Source: Candidatus Borrarchaeota archaeon
Lineage (GTDB): Archaea > Asgardarchaeota > Sifarchaeia > Borrarchaeales > Borrarchaeaceae
Assembly (NCBI GenBank): GCA_016840645.1
Contig: JAEORY010000283.1
Span: 1-5,719, forward strand
DNA length: 5,719 nt
Direction: 5' to 3'
Of this stretch, positions 1-5,443 are shown piece after piece. The notes beneath the pieces are model-generated. The model was not told the DNA's origin. It was given only the letters and a program-made list of their open reading frames with translations, and did not search any database. The stretch's first letter is position 1. Each line of letters starts with the position of its first letter. A program made the translations under genes and the position numbers.

Positions 1-1880
1 AACAGATATTCAAAGACATCATTTGCTATATCACCGGTTTTAAAGCCTTGGTTTGCAAAACTATATTTATGCCCTATTTGATATACGTCGACTTTCTTTT
101 TAAATTCTTTCAACAGAGATGCGAGTTCATTTTTAGTAGGAAGCGCATTTGAGGAATAGGACACTACAATTATTGAATCTTTGAATCTCTCAAATAATTT
201 TTCGAATGCATCGTAAACAGTGCTAAGAGAACTGAATGGAGTTTCATACTTTTTGAACTTCTTTGTTTGAGTATGTTTTTGAATATCTAACCCAATCCAG
301 TTTCTACAATATCCTTCAACAAAATGATATCGGCGTGTATAGTCATTGTCTGAACGTGGACTAAAATATGGTGGGTCTATGTATACTAAATCAGCTTTTA
401 CGTCTAATACAAATGCATCTTCATTAAACGCTTTATTTTTACGGTTGTTTGTAAATACCGCGTTATTAAATGAATCAATATTATTTAAAAAATGATCTTG
501 TAATGATAATTGTAAGTCTTTCCGGCCATCATCATATCTATTCCCAACATATGTAAATACTCCTCGTGGACGCTTTTTTAGACAGGCACGAGTTATTGCA
601 GCTAAAGCTAATGATTTTTTTACCGGTGATTCGAGAAGTGTAATATTTGTACGTAGATTATCTAAAAAGTGGTTTTCATCATCTAAGAAATACAATCCTT
701 TAAAAGTTTTATAAATAAAATCATCACTTTTATCATTTGAACTAAGTAAAATTTGCATATCTGATTCAGATAGTGTTTCTTTATTATTCATAATTATGGC
801 GTTTGCAAAATGATAACAAAATGTTAGAAAATCATTTGAGATTACTTCTTTCCCTTTTTGTTTAAACATATAAGACACACATGTACTGCCCGAGAACAAA
901 TCCAATACTGAAGTGAAGTTAATATCTTTGACGGCCTCCCAAATATGAGGTAGCACAGTGTATTTACTACCCATAAATCGGGTTCCCGGGAAGTTTTTTA
1001 ATAGTGGAGTTTCGGCTTTTTGCAATACAGAATATTTAGTAGTTTTCTTTTTAGGTTTTGTCGCAGAGATAATTAAATCTTGTCCTTTATTTCTTTTCGA
1101 AGGGTCTTTATTTATCAATCTTAATGATTCTACAATTGAATATTCGAAATCATTGTATAACTGCCTAACAACCTCACAATTTGAATTAGTTAAGAGTACA
1201 AAGCACCCGATTTCAGCATAATGTCTAAAAATATTAGCAAGCTCTATATGGTCTTCTTCATAAAAAAACTCTTTTGTATATCTTTTGAAATCTGAATACC
1301 GGGAAACTGGATAATAAGGTGGGTCAAAATAGATAAAATCACCCGGCTTTGCATACTTCTTAAGTGCTTCTTTATAATCCATACACTCAATTACAGCATT
1401 CTTTAATGCCTTGTTTGCATTAATAAGCCTTGGCTCGTCACATATTGTTGGATTTTTATACCGCCCAAAAGGTACGTTAAACTTCCCCTGTTTATTAACC
1501 CGGTATAATCCATTATAGCAAGTTCGGTTTAAATATATGAACCGAGCGGCTCTTTCTACTTTTGATAAATTGGTAGGGTCTTGCTCTCTGACTTCATAAT
1601 AGAACTGTTCGGAATTAAGGAAAGTCTGTAAGAGGGTAATGAGATTATTAACGTCTGTTTGAACAATCCGAAAACAATTAATTAATTCTTCATTAGAATC
1701 TATTAGAATTGCTTTTTTTGGTTGCAAATGGAAAAAGAATGCACCACCGCCTAAAAACGGCTCTATATACCTGAAATAATTACGAGGAGTATAATTTGTT
1801 AAACGGTCAAGTAATTGTGTTTTACCACCTGCCCATTTCACAAAAGGAGCCACTTTATTATTTTTAGTTATCACAGCCAT
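1..1880 (-). CDS. Fused double DNA adenine-N6 methyltransferase (type IIS, FokI-like), 3' end off the window
   Basis: S-adenosylmethionine-dependent enzyme predicted to methylate adenine at N6 in DNA, probably the modification part of a restriction-modification system. The frame is open from ATG at 1880 to the left edge (626 codons), with TGA in frame 21 bases upstream. Domain 1 (about 10-285) is Dam/DpnM-like: KWAGGK at 15-20, EPFLGGG at 40-46, D61-S-N, a conserved LNRTCYNGLYR at 117-127, PFGRYKNP at 137-144, and catalytic DPPY at 186-189. Domain 2 (about 300-626) has FMGSK at 302-306, DLFSG at 327-331, DPPYFSP at 502-508, RYHF at 517-520 and SYSS at 574-577, like the first domain of M.FokI. 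Both DPPY motifs are in the same frame, so this is one chain. M.FokI is about 647 residues, so only a few residues are probably missing. The Shine-Dalgarno is weak (AAGTGA, 7 bases upstream). The gene lies 51 bases after the helix-turn-helix gene, probably in one operon. The target sequence cannot be read from the protein. Confidence 0.93.
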   Translation of the reverse strand, partial: MAVITKNNKVAPFVKWAGGKTQLLDRLTNYTPRNYFRYIEPFLGGGAFFFHLQPKKAILIDSNEELINCFRIVQTDVNNLITLLQTFLNSEQFYYEVREQDPTNLSKVERAARFIYLNRTCYNGLYRVNKQGKFNVPFGRYKNPTICDEPRLINANKALKNAVIECMDYKEALKKYAKPGDFIYFDPPYYPVSRYSDFKRYTKEFFYEEDHIELANIFRHYAEIGCFVLLTNSNCEVVRQLYNDFEYSIVESLRLINKDPSKRNKGQDLIISATKPKKKTTKYSVLQKAETPLLKNFPGTRFMGSKYTVLPHIWEAVKDINFTSVLDLFSGSTCVSYMFKQKGKEVISNDFLTFCYHFANAIIMNNKETLSESDMQILLSSNDKSDDFIYKTFKGLYFLDDENHFLDNLRTNITLLESPVKKSLALAAITRACLKKRPRGVFTYVGNRYDDGRKDLQLSLQDHFLNNIDSFNNAVFTNNRKNKAFNEDAFVLDVKADLVYIDPPYFSPRSDNDYTRRYHFVEGYCRNWIGLDIQKHTQTKKFKKYETPFSSLSTVYDAFEKLFERFKDSIIVVSYSSNALPTKNELASLLKEFKKKVDVYQIGHKYSFANQGFKTGDIANDVFEYL

Positions 1881-1920
1881 AGCAAATTCACTTAGATTTC
1901 ATTATTGATAGTACCGAAGA

Positions 1921-1930
1921 TGTGTACACA
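1921..1930. repeat. 10-bp perfect palindrome TGTGTACACA
   Basis: A perfect palindrome in the 51-base gap between the helix-turn-helix stop codon and the methyltransferase start. It could be an operator that tunes methyltransferase expression, but the symmetry does not extend outward and no second copy was seen. Chance is a real possibility. Confidence 0.25.
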
Positions 1931-1931
1931 G

Positions 1932-2144
1932 TTATATCTGCATACCCTCATGGTCAACAAGCCACTCAATAAGTGCTTCTTTTCTTACAAATACACGTTT
2001 TCCAACTTTGATTCCAAGTCCAATTTTCTTTATCAAATTCAGGGCTTTATTCAATCTTAGTCTTTCATCATTGTTTTTCGAAGTAATTTGAAAAATCTTT
2101 GCAATGTCTTCTGGAGTCAGCATATCAGGGTAATCTTCAAGCAT
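1932..2144 (-). CDS. Small helix-turn-helix DNA-binding protein, excisionase/MerR-like
   Basis: A 70-residue protein made of one DNA-binding domain. Residues 8-20 (MLTPEDIAKIFQI) form the first helix-turn-helix. A helix rich in Arg, Lys and Leu follows, and then the wing-like ending GIKVGKRVFVRKEALIEWL (about 44-62), the usual signature of HTH_17/excisionase-type domains. In mobile elements such proteins act as recombination directionality factors or repressors. Here it sits upstream of a methyltransferase and diverges from a recombinase operon, so both an Xis role and a controller role for the modification gene are possible. The ATG at 2144 directly follows an in-frame TAA, so it cannot start further upstream. 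A second ATG at 2123 (residue 8) is an alternative start and would keep the whole domain. Neither start has a strong Shine-Dalgarno. It is not the XRE-type fold of classical restriction-modification C proteins. Confidence 0.8.
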   Translation of the reverse strand: MLEDYPDMLTPEDIAKIFQITSKNNDERLRLNKALNLIKKIGLGIKVGKRVFVRKEALIEWLVDHEGMQI

Positions 2145-2254
2145 TTAGTCCAATCACCAGTTTCTATCAATTTCTTTCATTCTACTGTCATTTTTCCTTG
2201 ATGTCTACTTAATGAATAATAACTATGCGATTATTAATCAATTAAAATTAATTA

Positions 2255-2283
2255 TTGCAAAATAATATGAAATGGTATATATT
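2255..2283 (+). promoter_or_regulatory. Candidate promoter for the basic-protein/integrase operon
   Basis: TTGCAA at 2255-2260 and TATATT at 2278-2283 are separated by 17 bases, a good sigma-70-type arrangement. A perfect TATAAT lies at 2288-2293 but lacks a good -35 box at the right distance. The region is so AT-rich that -10 look-alikes are expected by chance. Confidence 0.4.
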
Positions 2284-2291
2284 AATATATA
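2276..2291. repeat. 16-bp perfect palindrome over the candidate -10 region
   Basis: TATATATTAATATATA is its own reverse complement and covers the candidate -10 box. A dimeric repressor bound here would block the integrase operon. The helix-turn-helix protein encoded next door is an obvious candidate, but nothing in the sequence proves that. The repeat consists only of A and T, which raises the chance of coincidence. Confidence 0.35.
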
Positions 2292-2312
2292 ATAGTATAA
2301 AATAATATTTTT

Positions 2313-2318
2313 AGGAAG
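2313..2318 (+). promoter_or_regulatory. Ribosome binding site AGGAAG for the 78-residue gene
   Basis: AGGAAG lies 5 bases before the ATG at 2324. It is the only strong Shine-Dalgarno in the left block. It supports the small basic ORF as a real gene and may also drive the integrase through translational coupling. Confidence 0.65.
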
Positions 2319-2323
2319 AATAA

Positions 2324-2560
2324 ATGAACTCTATTCAACTAAGAGAACTGAAGACGTTACGTAAAATGAAGAGAAATGTCCAAAAATTGAAAATTAATAC
2401 CATCCCACAGAGAGTTATCAAAACACGTATTCTTAAAAACCTTGAGGAAAAAATCGACAATATCAAACAGGTGCAATTACCCAATCCCAAGTATCGAGTA
2501 ATAAGAAATCTCAAACTTACAAATAGACCCCTATATAAGAGATTTAACGGGTGGATATGA
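2324..2560 (+). CDS. Small, very basic protein of unknown function, upstream of integrase
   Basis: A 78-residue protein not recognised as a known family. It has 21 Lys/Arg against 4 Asp/Glu, spread over its whole length, so nucleic-acid binding is a reasonable guess. Residues about 5-50 are probably helical (RELKTLRKMKRNVQKLK, then RILKNLEEKID), and a Pro-containing tail follows (LPNPKYRVIRNLK). There are no cysteines, membrane segments or signal peptide. Support for a real gene comes from the AGGAAG site 5 bases before ATG and from its stop codon, which overlaps the integrase ATG as ATGA (2557-2560). The coupling suggests the two proteins are made together, perhaps as an accessory factor for recombination. 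A leader ORF that only sets integrase translation is the main alternative. Confidence 0.6.
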   Translation: MNSIQLRELKTLRKMKRNVQKLKINTIPQRVIKTRILKNLEEKIDNIKQVQLPNPKYRVIRNLKLTNRPLYKRFNGWI

Positions 2561-3525
2561 TTATGGAAAAAACACTTATTACTCAAAATGAAATAAAACA
2601 GTATTCCATCGACTGGAATTATCATATGCAGAACTTTTTATTTAGGCGGCCCAAGTTTGGTAACAATCCTAATTCGCCACATACCTATCGTACGGCTCTT
2701 CAAGCATTCTTCCGATACATGCAGGAAAATCACATTACTATTCCGCTACCTGATGACGTATTAGGATTTATCGGAAAACTCAGGGGAACTCACTATTCAC
2801 AATTTACAATTTGCCTGTATAGCACAGTATTAAAAATGTTTTTTGCCTATCTTGACCAACACGTTGAGAATGGTCACGAAGTTCATGTTTTTCCAGACAT
2901 TTGTAAGGCAGCAGATATTCGACTTAAAAGGCCAAAAAAGGTTCATACGAGAGATAGGCTTACATATGATGAGATTCATCGACTTAAAGTCTTTATCAAT
3001 TCATTAGAGGGTCAAAAAGGACAAAGAGACCGACTGCTTACAAAACTGAGTCTTTATGGAGGGCTACGTATCTGTGAACTATCCCGACTCCAAAGACAAG
3101 ATATGGTACAAGACGGAAATCATTACAAAGCTTTTCTGCATCGTAAAGGCCGTAGCTCTCGCAGAGCCAATGATTATGTTTTCATTCCCAAAGAACTGTT
3201 TGAAGATATTGAAAAATATTCAGGTGAATACAATCTTCATAACTACATCTTTACTGGTATAGGCTATCATAGCACTCGTTCATCCCATCTCACTGCTCAA
3301 AGAATAAGTGATATAATAAATGGAATCCTAAAGGGTGCTGGTATCAAACGTGCATTAATCTGTCCGCATTCCTTAAGACACACCTATGCCTCCGAGTTCA
3401 TCCGTAGGTACAAAGATGTTTATCTCTTAAAAGATGCCCTTGGTCATAGTGATGTAAACACTACCTTGATTTACTTACATGAAGAAAACCGATATAGACA
3501 GTTAGCTCCAGTCATTGAGTACTAA
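2557..3525 (+). CDS. Tyrosine recombinase/integrase
   Basis: A site-specific recombinase that cuts and rejoins DNA through a 3'-phosphotyrosine. With ATG at 2557 it is 322 residues, a normal full length. The N-terminal part (about 15-110) is the helical core-binding, SAM-like domain (TYRTALQAFFRYM). The catalytic domain (about 125-322) has every expected residue: R171 in YGGLRICELS, K197 in the LHRKGR beta hairpin, H271 and R274 in HSLRHTYA, H297 in LGHSDVNTT, and nucleophile Y306 in LIYLH. It should therefore be active. The start was chosen because ATG 2557 overlaps the previous stop as ATGA. GTG 2551 and ATG 2563 are alternatives, and GGGTGG at 2549-2554 would suit the latter. It has no N-terminal arm-binding extension of the lambda type, so it looks XerC/D- or integron/transposon-like in size. 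It probably moves the left block. Confidence 0.93.
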   Translation: MIMEKTLITQNEIKQYSIDWNYHMQNFLFRRPKFGNNPNSPHTYRTALQAFFRYMQENHITIPLPDDVLGFIGKLRGTHYSQFTICLYSTVLKMFFAYLDQHVENGHEVHVFPDICKAADIRLKRPKKVHTRDRLTYDEIHRLKVFINSLEGQKGQRDRLLTKLSLYGGLRICELSRLQRQDMVQDGNHYKAFLHRKGRSSRRANDYVFIPKELFEDIEKYSGEYNLHNYIFTGIGYHSTRSSHLTAQRISDIINGILKGAGIKRALICPHSLRHTYASEFIRRYKDVYLLKDALGHSDVNTTLIYLHEENRYRQLAPVIEY

Positions 3526-3586
3526 AGAGATGTATACCATTCTTGAACAATAGAATAACTACTGTATTATTACATGATGGCCATTA

Positions 3587-3670
3587 CTATCCATTCTGTG
3601 ATTTAATATCTTCGACAAGAATCTTTATCATCTCATCACAAATCCCAGTTTTGTCATCTAAGTTAGTATT
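3587..3670 (-). pseudogene. Possible 3' remnant of a broken gene
   Basis: The minus-strand frame ending in TAG at 3587 reads NTNLDDKTGICDEMIKIL then VEDIKSQNG. This is a natural-looking mix of residues with a helical, acidic character, like the end of a real protein. Upstream of about 3670 the same frame turns into implausible Arg/Pro/Phe-rich sequence within the GC-rich block. That suggests a coding 3' end joined to unrelated DNA. The family is not recognised, and the piece is short enough that chance cannot be excluded. Confidence 0.25.
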
Positions 3671-3673
3671 TAG

Positions 3674-3850
3674 TAACGGAGAAAATACAAGAGGACCGCC
3701 ACGGGGAACTAAGGAGAAAAAACCCAGAAAGCGGCCCTCTCCGCAAACGACCGTAAAGCTTGACAAATAGAAGAGCGGCGGCGATCTCCCGGAAAAGGTA
3801 TAAAACCGGGCACGGCGGCGAGTGCGACCGCATAAACACACCGCCACATG
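3674..3850. repeat. GC-rich block, possible dispersed intergenic repeat
   Basis: Base composition changes sharply from the AT-rich DNA on the left. Several frames on both strands are open but give low-complexity translations rich in Arg, Pro, Ser or Phe. Small inverted repeats are present, for example CCCGG/CCGGG around 3788-3808 and GGAGA/TCTCC around 3712-3742. The block looks like a non-coding element rather than a gene. Whether it recurs in the genome cannot be told from one copy. Confidence 0.3.
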
Positions 3851-3853
3851 ACA

Positions 3854-3901
3854 CCTCTCAAAAACAGCGTTATAACGGCCTCTCACTGCGTTTTTGATAG
3901 G
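3854..3901. repeat. Imperfect 12-bp inverted repeat enclosing a 10-bp palindrome
   Basis: CCTCTCAAAAAC (3854-3865) pairs with GTTTTTGATAGG (3890-3901) at 11 of 12 positions. The 24-base loop contains the perfect palindrome CGTTATAACG (3868-3877). It lies 31 bases after the last stop of the minus-strand operon and could end transcription, although no T-run follows the stem on either strand, so it is not a standard intrinsic terminator. A recombinase or regulator binding site is the alternative. Confidence 0.4.
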
Positions 3902-3932
3902 GTCCCGGCATTAAAACACCGTGTCCATTTCC

Positions 3933-4124
3933 TCATGTATTTTCGTAATTCTCCGCAATTGCCGCTATGATCTCGTCATAATCGACTTTATCGATCTCGC
4001 CATTTTCAAGCATTAAGTCCGCTTGCTTCACAAGGTTCTGGTGTTTCTTTAGGTTCTGTTCAAGCTTGTCTTGATAGCCCTGTTTATATTTTGAGCCGTG
4101 TGCTACTCCGTTGACATAGATCAC
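3933..4124 (-). CDS. 63-residue hypothetical protein, last gene of the phage-like operon
   Basis: Not recognised. The protein is hydrophilic and mostly helical. After MIYVNGVAHGSKYKQGYQDK comes a run rich in Lys, Gln and Leu (about 21-40) and an acidic end (NGEIDKVDYDEIIAAIAENY). The segment with GEID followed by helix resembles a stretch of the preceding gene product (KGEIDDKALIDGAEKLL), so the two small proteins may be related or work alike. It starts with GTG at 4124, which overlaps the stop of the previous gene as GTGA, so translation is probably coupled. Its own ribosome site is weak (AAAGGA, about 11 bases upstream). There is no signal peptide or membrane segment. Confidence 0.6.
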   Translation of the reverse strand: MIYVNGVAHGSKYKQGYQDKLEQNLKKHQNLVKQADLMLENGEIDKVDYDEIIAAIAENYENT

Positions 4125-4507
4125 GTTCTTTGTATCCTTTCTTTCGAGTCCTGATATTTAGGCCGATATTCCTTTAGGAGTTTTTCCGCTCCGTCAATCA
4201 GAGCTTTGTCATCGATCTCACCCTTGATATATCGAGCCTCAAGCTCCAAGCCCTTTTTCCTCAGCTCCTTGAACGTCTTTACGATATTCTGGTGCCGGTA
4301 GTGAGCTCTCTCGAATGAGGCCGGAAATAGGTCCCGATAATCCGCTGTGAATTGCTTGAGCTCGTCACGTTTCGCTTTTACTTTCGGGTTTGTTTCCTGC
4401 AGTGTCGGGTGATACCCGAAAGAATTACGAGGCTTTGCATGGAACTGCGTTTTTGAAATCTTAGTTCCTCCGCCGGTTTTTCCCATTGAATCGGTAGTGT
4501 ACCCCAT
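4121..4507 (-). CDS. 128-residue hypothetical phage-like protein
   Basis: Not recognised. The N-terminus is Gly/Thr/Lys-rich and probably disordered (MGYTTDSMGKTGGGTKISK). The middle holds aromatic residues and Pro (HAKPRNSFGYHPTLQETNP), and residues about 45-120 are largely helical and charged. Start choice: ATG at 4507 has GGAGG at 4516-4520, 8 bases upstream, a near-ideal site. The frame could be extended to TTG at 4522, but that codon would overlap the Shine-Dalgarno region and is unlikely. The stop overlaps the next gene as GTGA. Position in a run of small phage-like genes suggests a virion or packaging accessory role, but this is only inferred from context. Confidence 0.7.
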   Translation of the reverse strand: MGYTTDSMGKTGGGTKISKTQFHAKPRNSFGYHPTLQETNPKVKAKRDELKQFTADYRDLFPASFERAHYRHQNIVKTFKELRKKGLELEARYIKGEIDDKALIDGAEKLLKEYRPKYQDSKERIQRT

Positions 4508-4509
4508 TT

Positions 4510-4560
4510 TTATGTCCTCCAATTTTCCTTGTTATCAAATGCAACTGCTATATATTGCAC
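4510..4560 (-). CDS. Possible 16-residue small protein in the gap before the 128-residue gene
   Basis: GTG at 4560 is preceded by GGAGGG at a workable spacing and opens MQYIAVAFDNKENWRT, ending in TAA two bases before the downstream ATG. It spans the Shine-Dalgarno of the next gene, so its translation would affect that gene. It may be a tiny coupled gene or a leader. Its short length means chance is quite possible. Confidence 0.25.
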   Translation of the reverse strand: MQYIAVAFDNKENWRT

Positions 4561-4604
4561 GGTCCCTCCAATAGCTCACAAGAGAAACTCATTAGTGCAA
4601 GATC

Positions 4605-4802
4605 TTATAGCGTGTTTTTCCGCTTGCTCCTCCGGAGGAGCTCACCTTTCGCTCGCTCTGCACTGGCCCTTGACGGAGCGTTGTGTTTCCGGTCCTGTTC
4701 CTGATAGTGGAGCTCTGCGGCCCGGACCTTTTCTCTCTGTTCCCTCGCTTTTTGTCTCCTCCTCGCTTGCCGCTCATTTAATGCTTTCATCTTGTCACGC
4801 AT
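4605..4802 (-). CDS. 65-residue Arg/Lys-rich hypothetical protein
   Basis: Not recognised. The protein is very hydrophilic and strongly basic, with a probable long helix over about residues 5-40 (ALNERQARRRQKAREQREK, then VRAAELHYQEQ) and a basic tail (LLRRSKRKN). The composition suggests nucleic-acid binding or a scaffold-like coil. ATG at 4802 has GAGGAG at 4810-4815, 7 bases upstream, and overlaps the end of the previous gene by 8 bases, so this is a real coupled gene. ATG at residue 5 is a less likely start. Stop TAA at 4605 is followed by 97 bases before the next strong start. Confidence 0.6.
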   Translation of the reverse strand: MRDKMKALNERQARRRQKAREQREKVRAAELHYQEQDRKHNAPSRASAERAKGELLRRSKRKNTL

Positions 4803-5088
4803 TTTCTTTCTCCTCTATTTTCTCGGCCTTGAGAGCCTTAATTTCTTTCTCCAATTGTCTTATCTCTTGCCAGTGTGGGTCTTTCTCCCTGTCCGCATCC
4901 GTCACACCCCTTTCCGCCTCAAGCTTTAATATTTCCTGTGTTATCTTCTCAATATCTTTGTCGAGTATCGCTATGGCCTCCTTATGCGACAATTTAGAGA
5001 GCTTTCGAATATATCCCTCCTCAGCATTCTCTTTTCGTTTCCTGCGGAGCCTTTCGAGTGTGCCGAAAATCGATCTATGTATCGCCAT
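4795..5088 (-). CDS. 97-residue coiled-coil hypothetical protein
   Basis: Not recognised by family. Two heptad-rich segments are visible, about 35-58 (AIAILDKDIEKITQEILKLE) and about 73-95 (EIRQLEKEIKALKAEKIEEK), joined by a Pro/Trp-containing turn (REKDPHWQ). This fits an antiparallel helical hairpin or a dimer. The N-terminus is basic (RLRRKRKE). It starts at ATG 5088, inside the last codons of the small-terminase-like gene (14-base overlap), with only a weak ribosome site nearby (TAGAGA; GAGGG is 12 bases away), so translational coupling is likely. Small coiled-coil proteins next to a terminase small subunit are common in phage genomes, but a specific role cannot be named. Confidence 0.65.
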   Translation of the reverse strand: MAIHRSIFGTLERLRRKRKENAEEGYIRKLSKLSHKEAIAILDKDIEKITQEILKLEAERGVTDADREKDPHWQEIRQLEKEIKALKAEKIEEKENA

Positions 5089-5443
5089 TCTCTACTATCT
5101 CCCTCGCCGCTTTCTCCTCCCAATCAAAAAGCGGACTTTTCTGTCCATAGTTTCGATGATCTTTTCGAGACAAAATCCATTGTGCTGTTTTCGGGTTCTG
5201 TAGAGCATCGTTGAAAACTACCATATGCAACCGTGCTATACCGTTCGCTTTCGATCTCCGGTAAGTCTCCGAAAAAGCCGAAAAAAGTGTGTTTTGCTCG
5301 TTCTCTCCTCGCCGCAACCAATCATAAAACGTGGAGGAGGGTATCCCCAAAGCATCTTGAATTACAGAATCAAAATGTGCTTGCTCTAACATCTCCGAAA
5401 CTTGCTGTATTATTCGCGGTGTGAGCGTTGTATTTCTCCCCAC
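5075..5443 (-). CDS. Phage terminase small subunit-like helix-turn-helix protein
   Basis: Predicted DNA-recognition protein, probably the small terminase subunit that picks phage DNA for packaging, or a close relative. With GTG at 5443 it is 122 residues. Residues 4-20 (NTTLTPRIIQQVSEMLEQ) lead into a helix-turn-helix at about 24-43 (FDSVIQDALGIPSSTFYDWL). Then come RRGENEQ, a helical segment (FSAFSETYRRSKANGIAR), and the ending WILSRKDHRNYGQKSP, which matches the 'WxLxRxxPxxYG' style of this family. Start choice: GTG 5443 overlaps the previous stop as TAGTG and has GAGGT at 5451-5455, 7 bases upstream. ATG 5512 would give 145 residues but overlaps the previous gene by 70 bases and has GAGGAG only 2 bases away. 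No large terminase gene follows, which is unusual. Confidence 0.7.
   Translation of the reverse strand: MGRNTTLTPRIIQQVSEMLEQAHFDSVIQDALGIPSSTFYDWLRRGENEQNTLFSAFSETYRRSKANGIARLHMVVFNDALQNPKTAQWILSRKDHRNYGQKSPLFDWEEKAAREIVENGDT

Larger units (their letters stand above)
2145..2323. promoter_or_regulatory. AT-rich divergent control region between the two operons
   Basis: These 179 bases separate the minus-strand helix-turn-helix/methyltransferase operon from the plus-strand basic-protein/integrase operon and must hold both promoters. The region is extremely AT-rich from about 2205 to 2312. It contains an inverted repeat ATTATT-GCAA-AATAAT (2251-2266), a 16-bp palindrome (2276-2291) and a plus-strand promoter candidate. 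No convincing minus-strand promoter could be singled out. An 8-codon ORF (MKEIDRNW, 2154-2180, minus) ends 9 bases before the helix-turn-helix start, but has no clear ribosome site. Confidence 0.55.
3526..3932. other. Junction region between the two gene blocks, no credible intact gene
   Basis: The integrase (plus) and the phage-like operon (minus) converge here. The first part, to about 3670, is AT-rich like the integrase; from there to 3932 it is GC-rich. Three overlapping ORFs on both strands (3543-3770 plus, 3587-3886 minus, 3663-3854 minus) are open across the block, but none has convincing protein character. A weak ATTCT/AGAAT hairpin (3539-3556) and an 8-bp palindrome ATGGCCAT (3577-3584) follow the integrase. 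The composition step and the nearness to the integrase make this a candidate location for an attachment site, but no repeated core was seen in the window. Confidence 0.5.

Noticed and set aside
958..1221. An 87-codon plus-strand ORF
   Set aside because: It lies wholly inside the methyltransferase gene on the other strand, and the methyltransferase motifs on both sides are in one frame.
1..1880. Two separate methyltransferase genes
   Set aside because: Both DPPY motifs (codons 186 and 502) and the FMGSK motif (302) fall in the same frame from ATG 1880 with no stop between them.
2335..2625. A 96-codon minus-strand ORF
   Set aside because: It is antisense to the basic-protein gene and the integrase start, and the plus-strand genes have better ribosome-site and overlap evidence.
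3543..3886. Three overlapping ORFs on both strands in the junction
   Set aside because: No ribosome sites fit well, the translations are rich in Arg, Pro, Ser or Phe, and all three run through the GC-rich non-coding block. Only the far 3' end of one minus frame looks protein-like.
4529..5203. A 224-codon plus-strand ORF
   Set aside because: It lies antisense to three coupled minus-strand genes with ribosome sites. Its translation is Ser/Leu/Phe-rich low-quality sequence without domains, and its openness follows from codon bias of the other strand.
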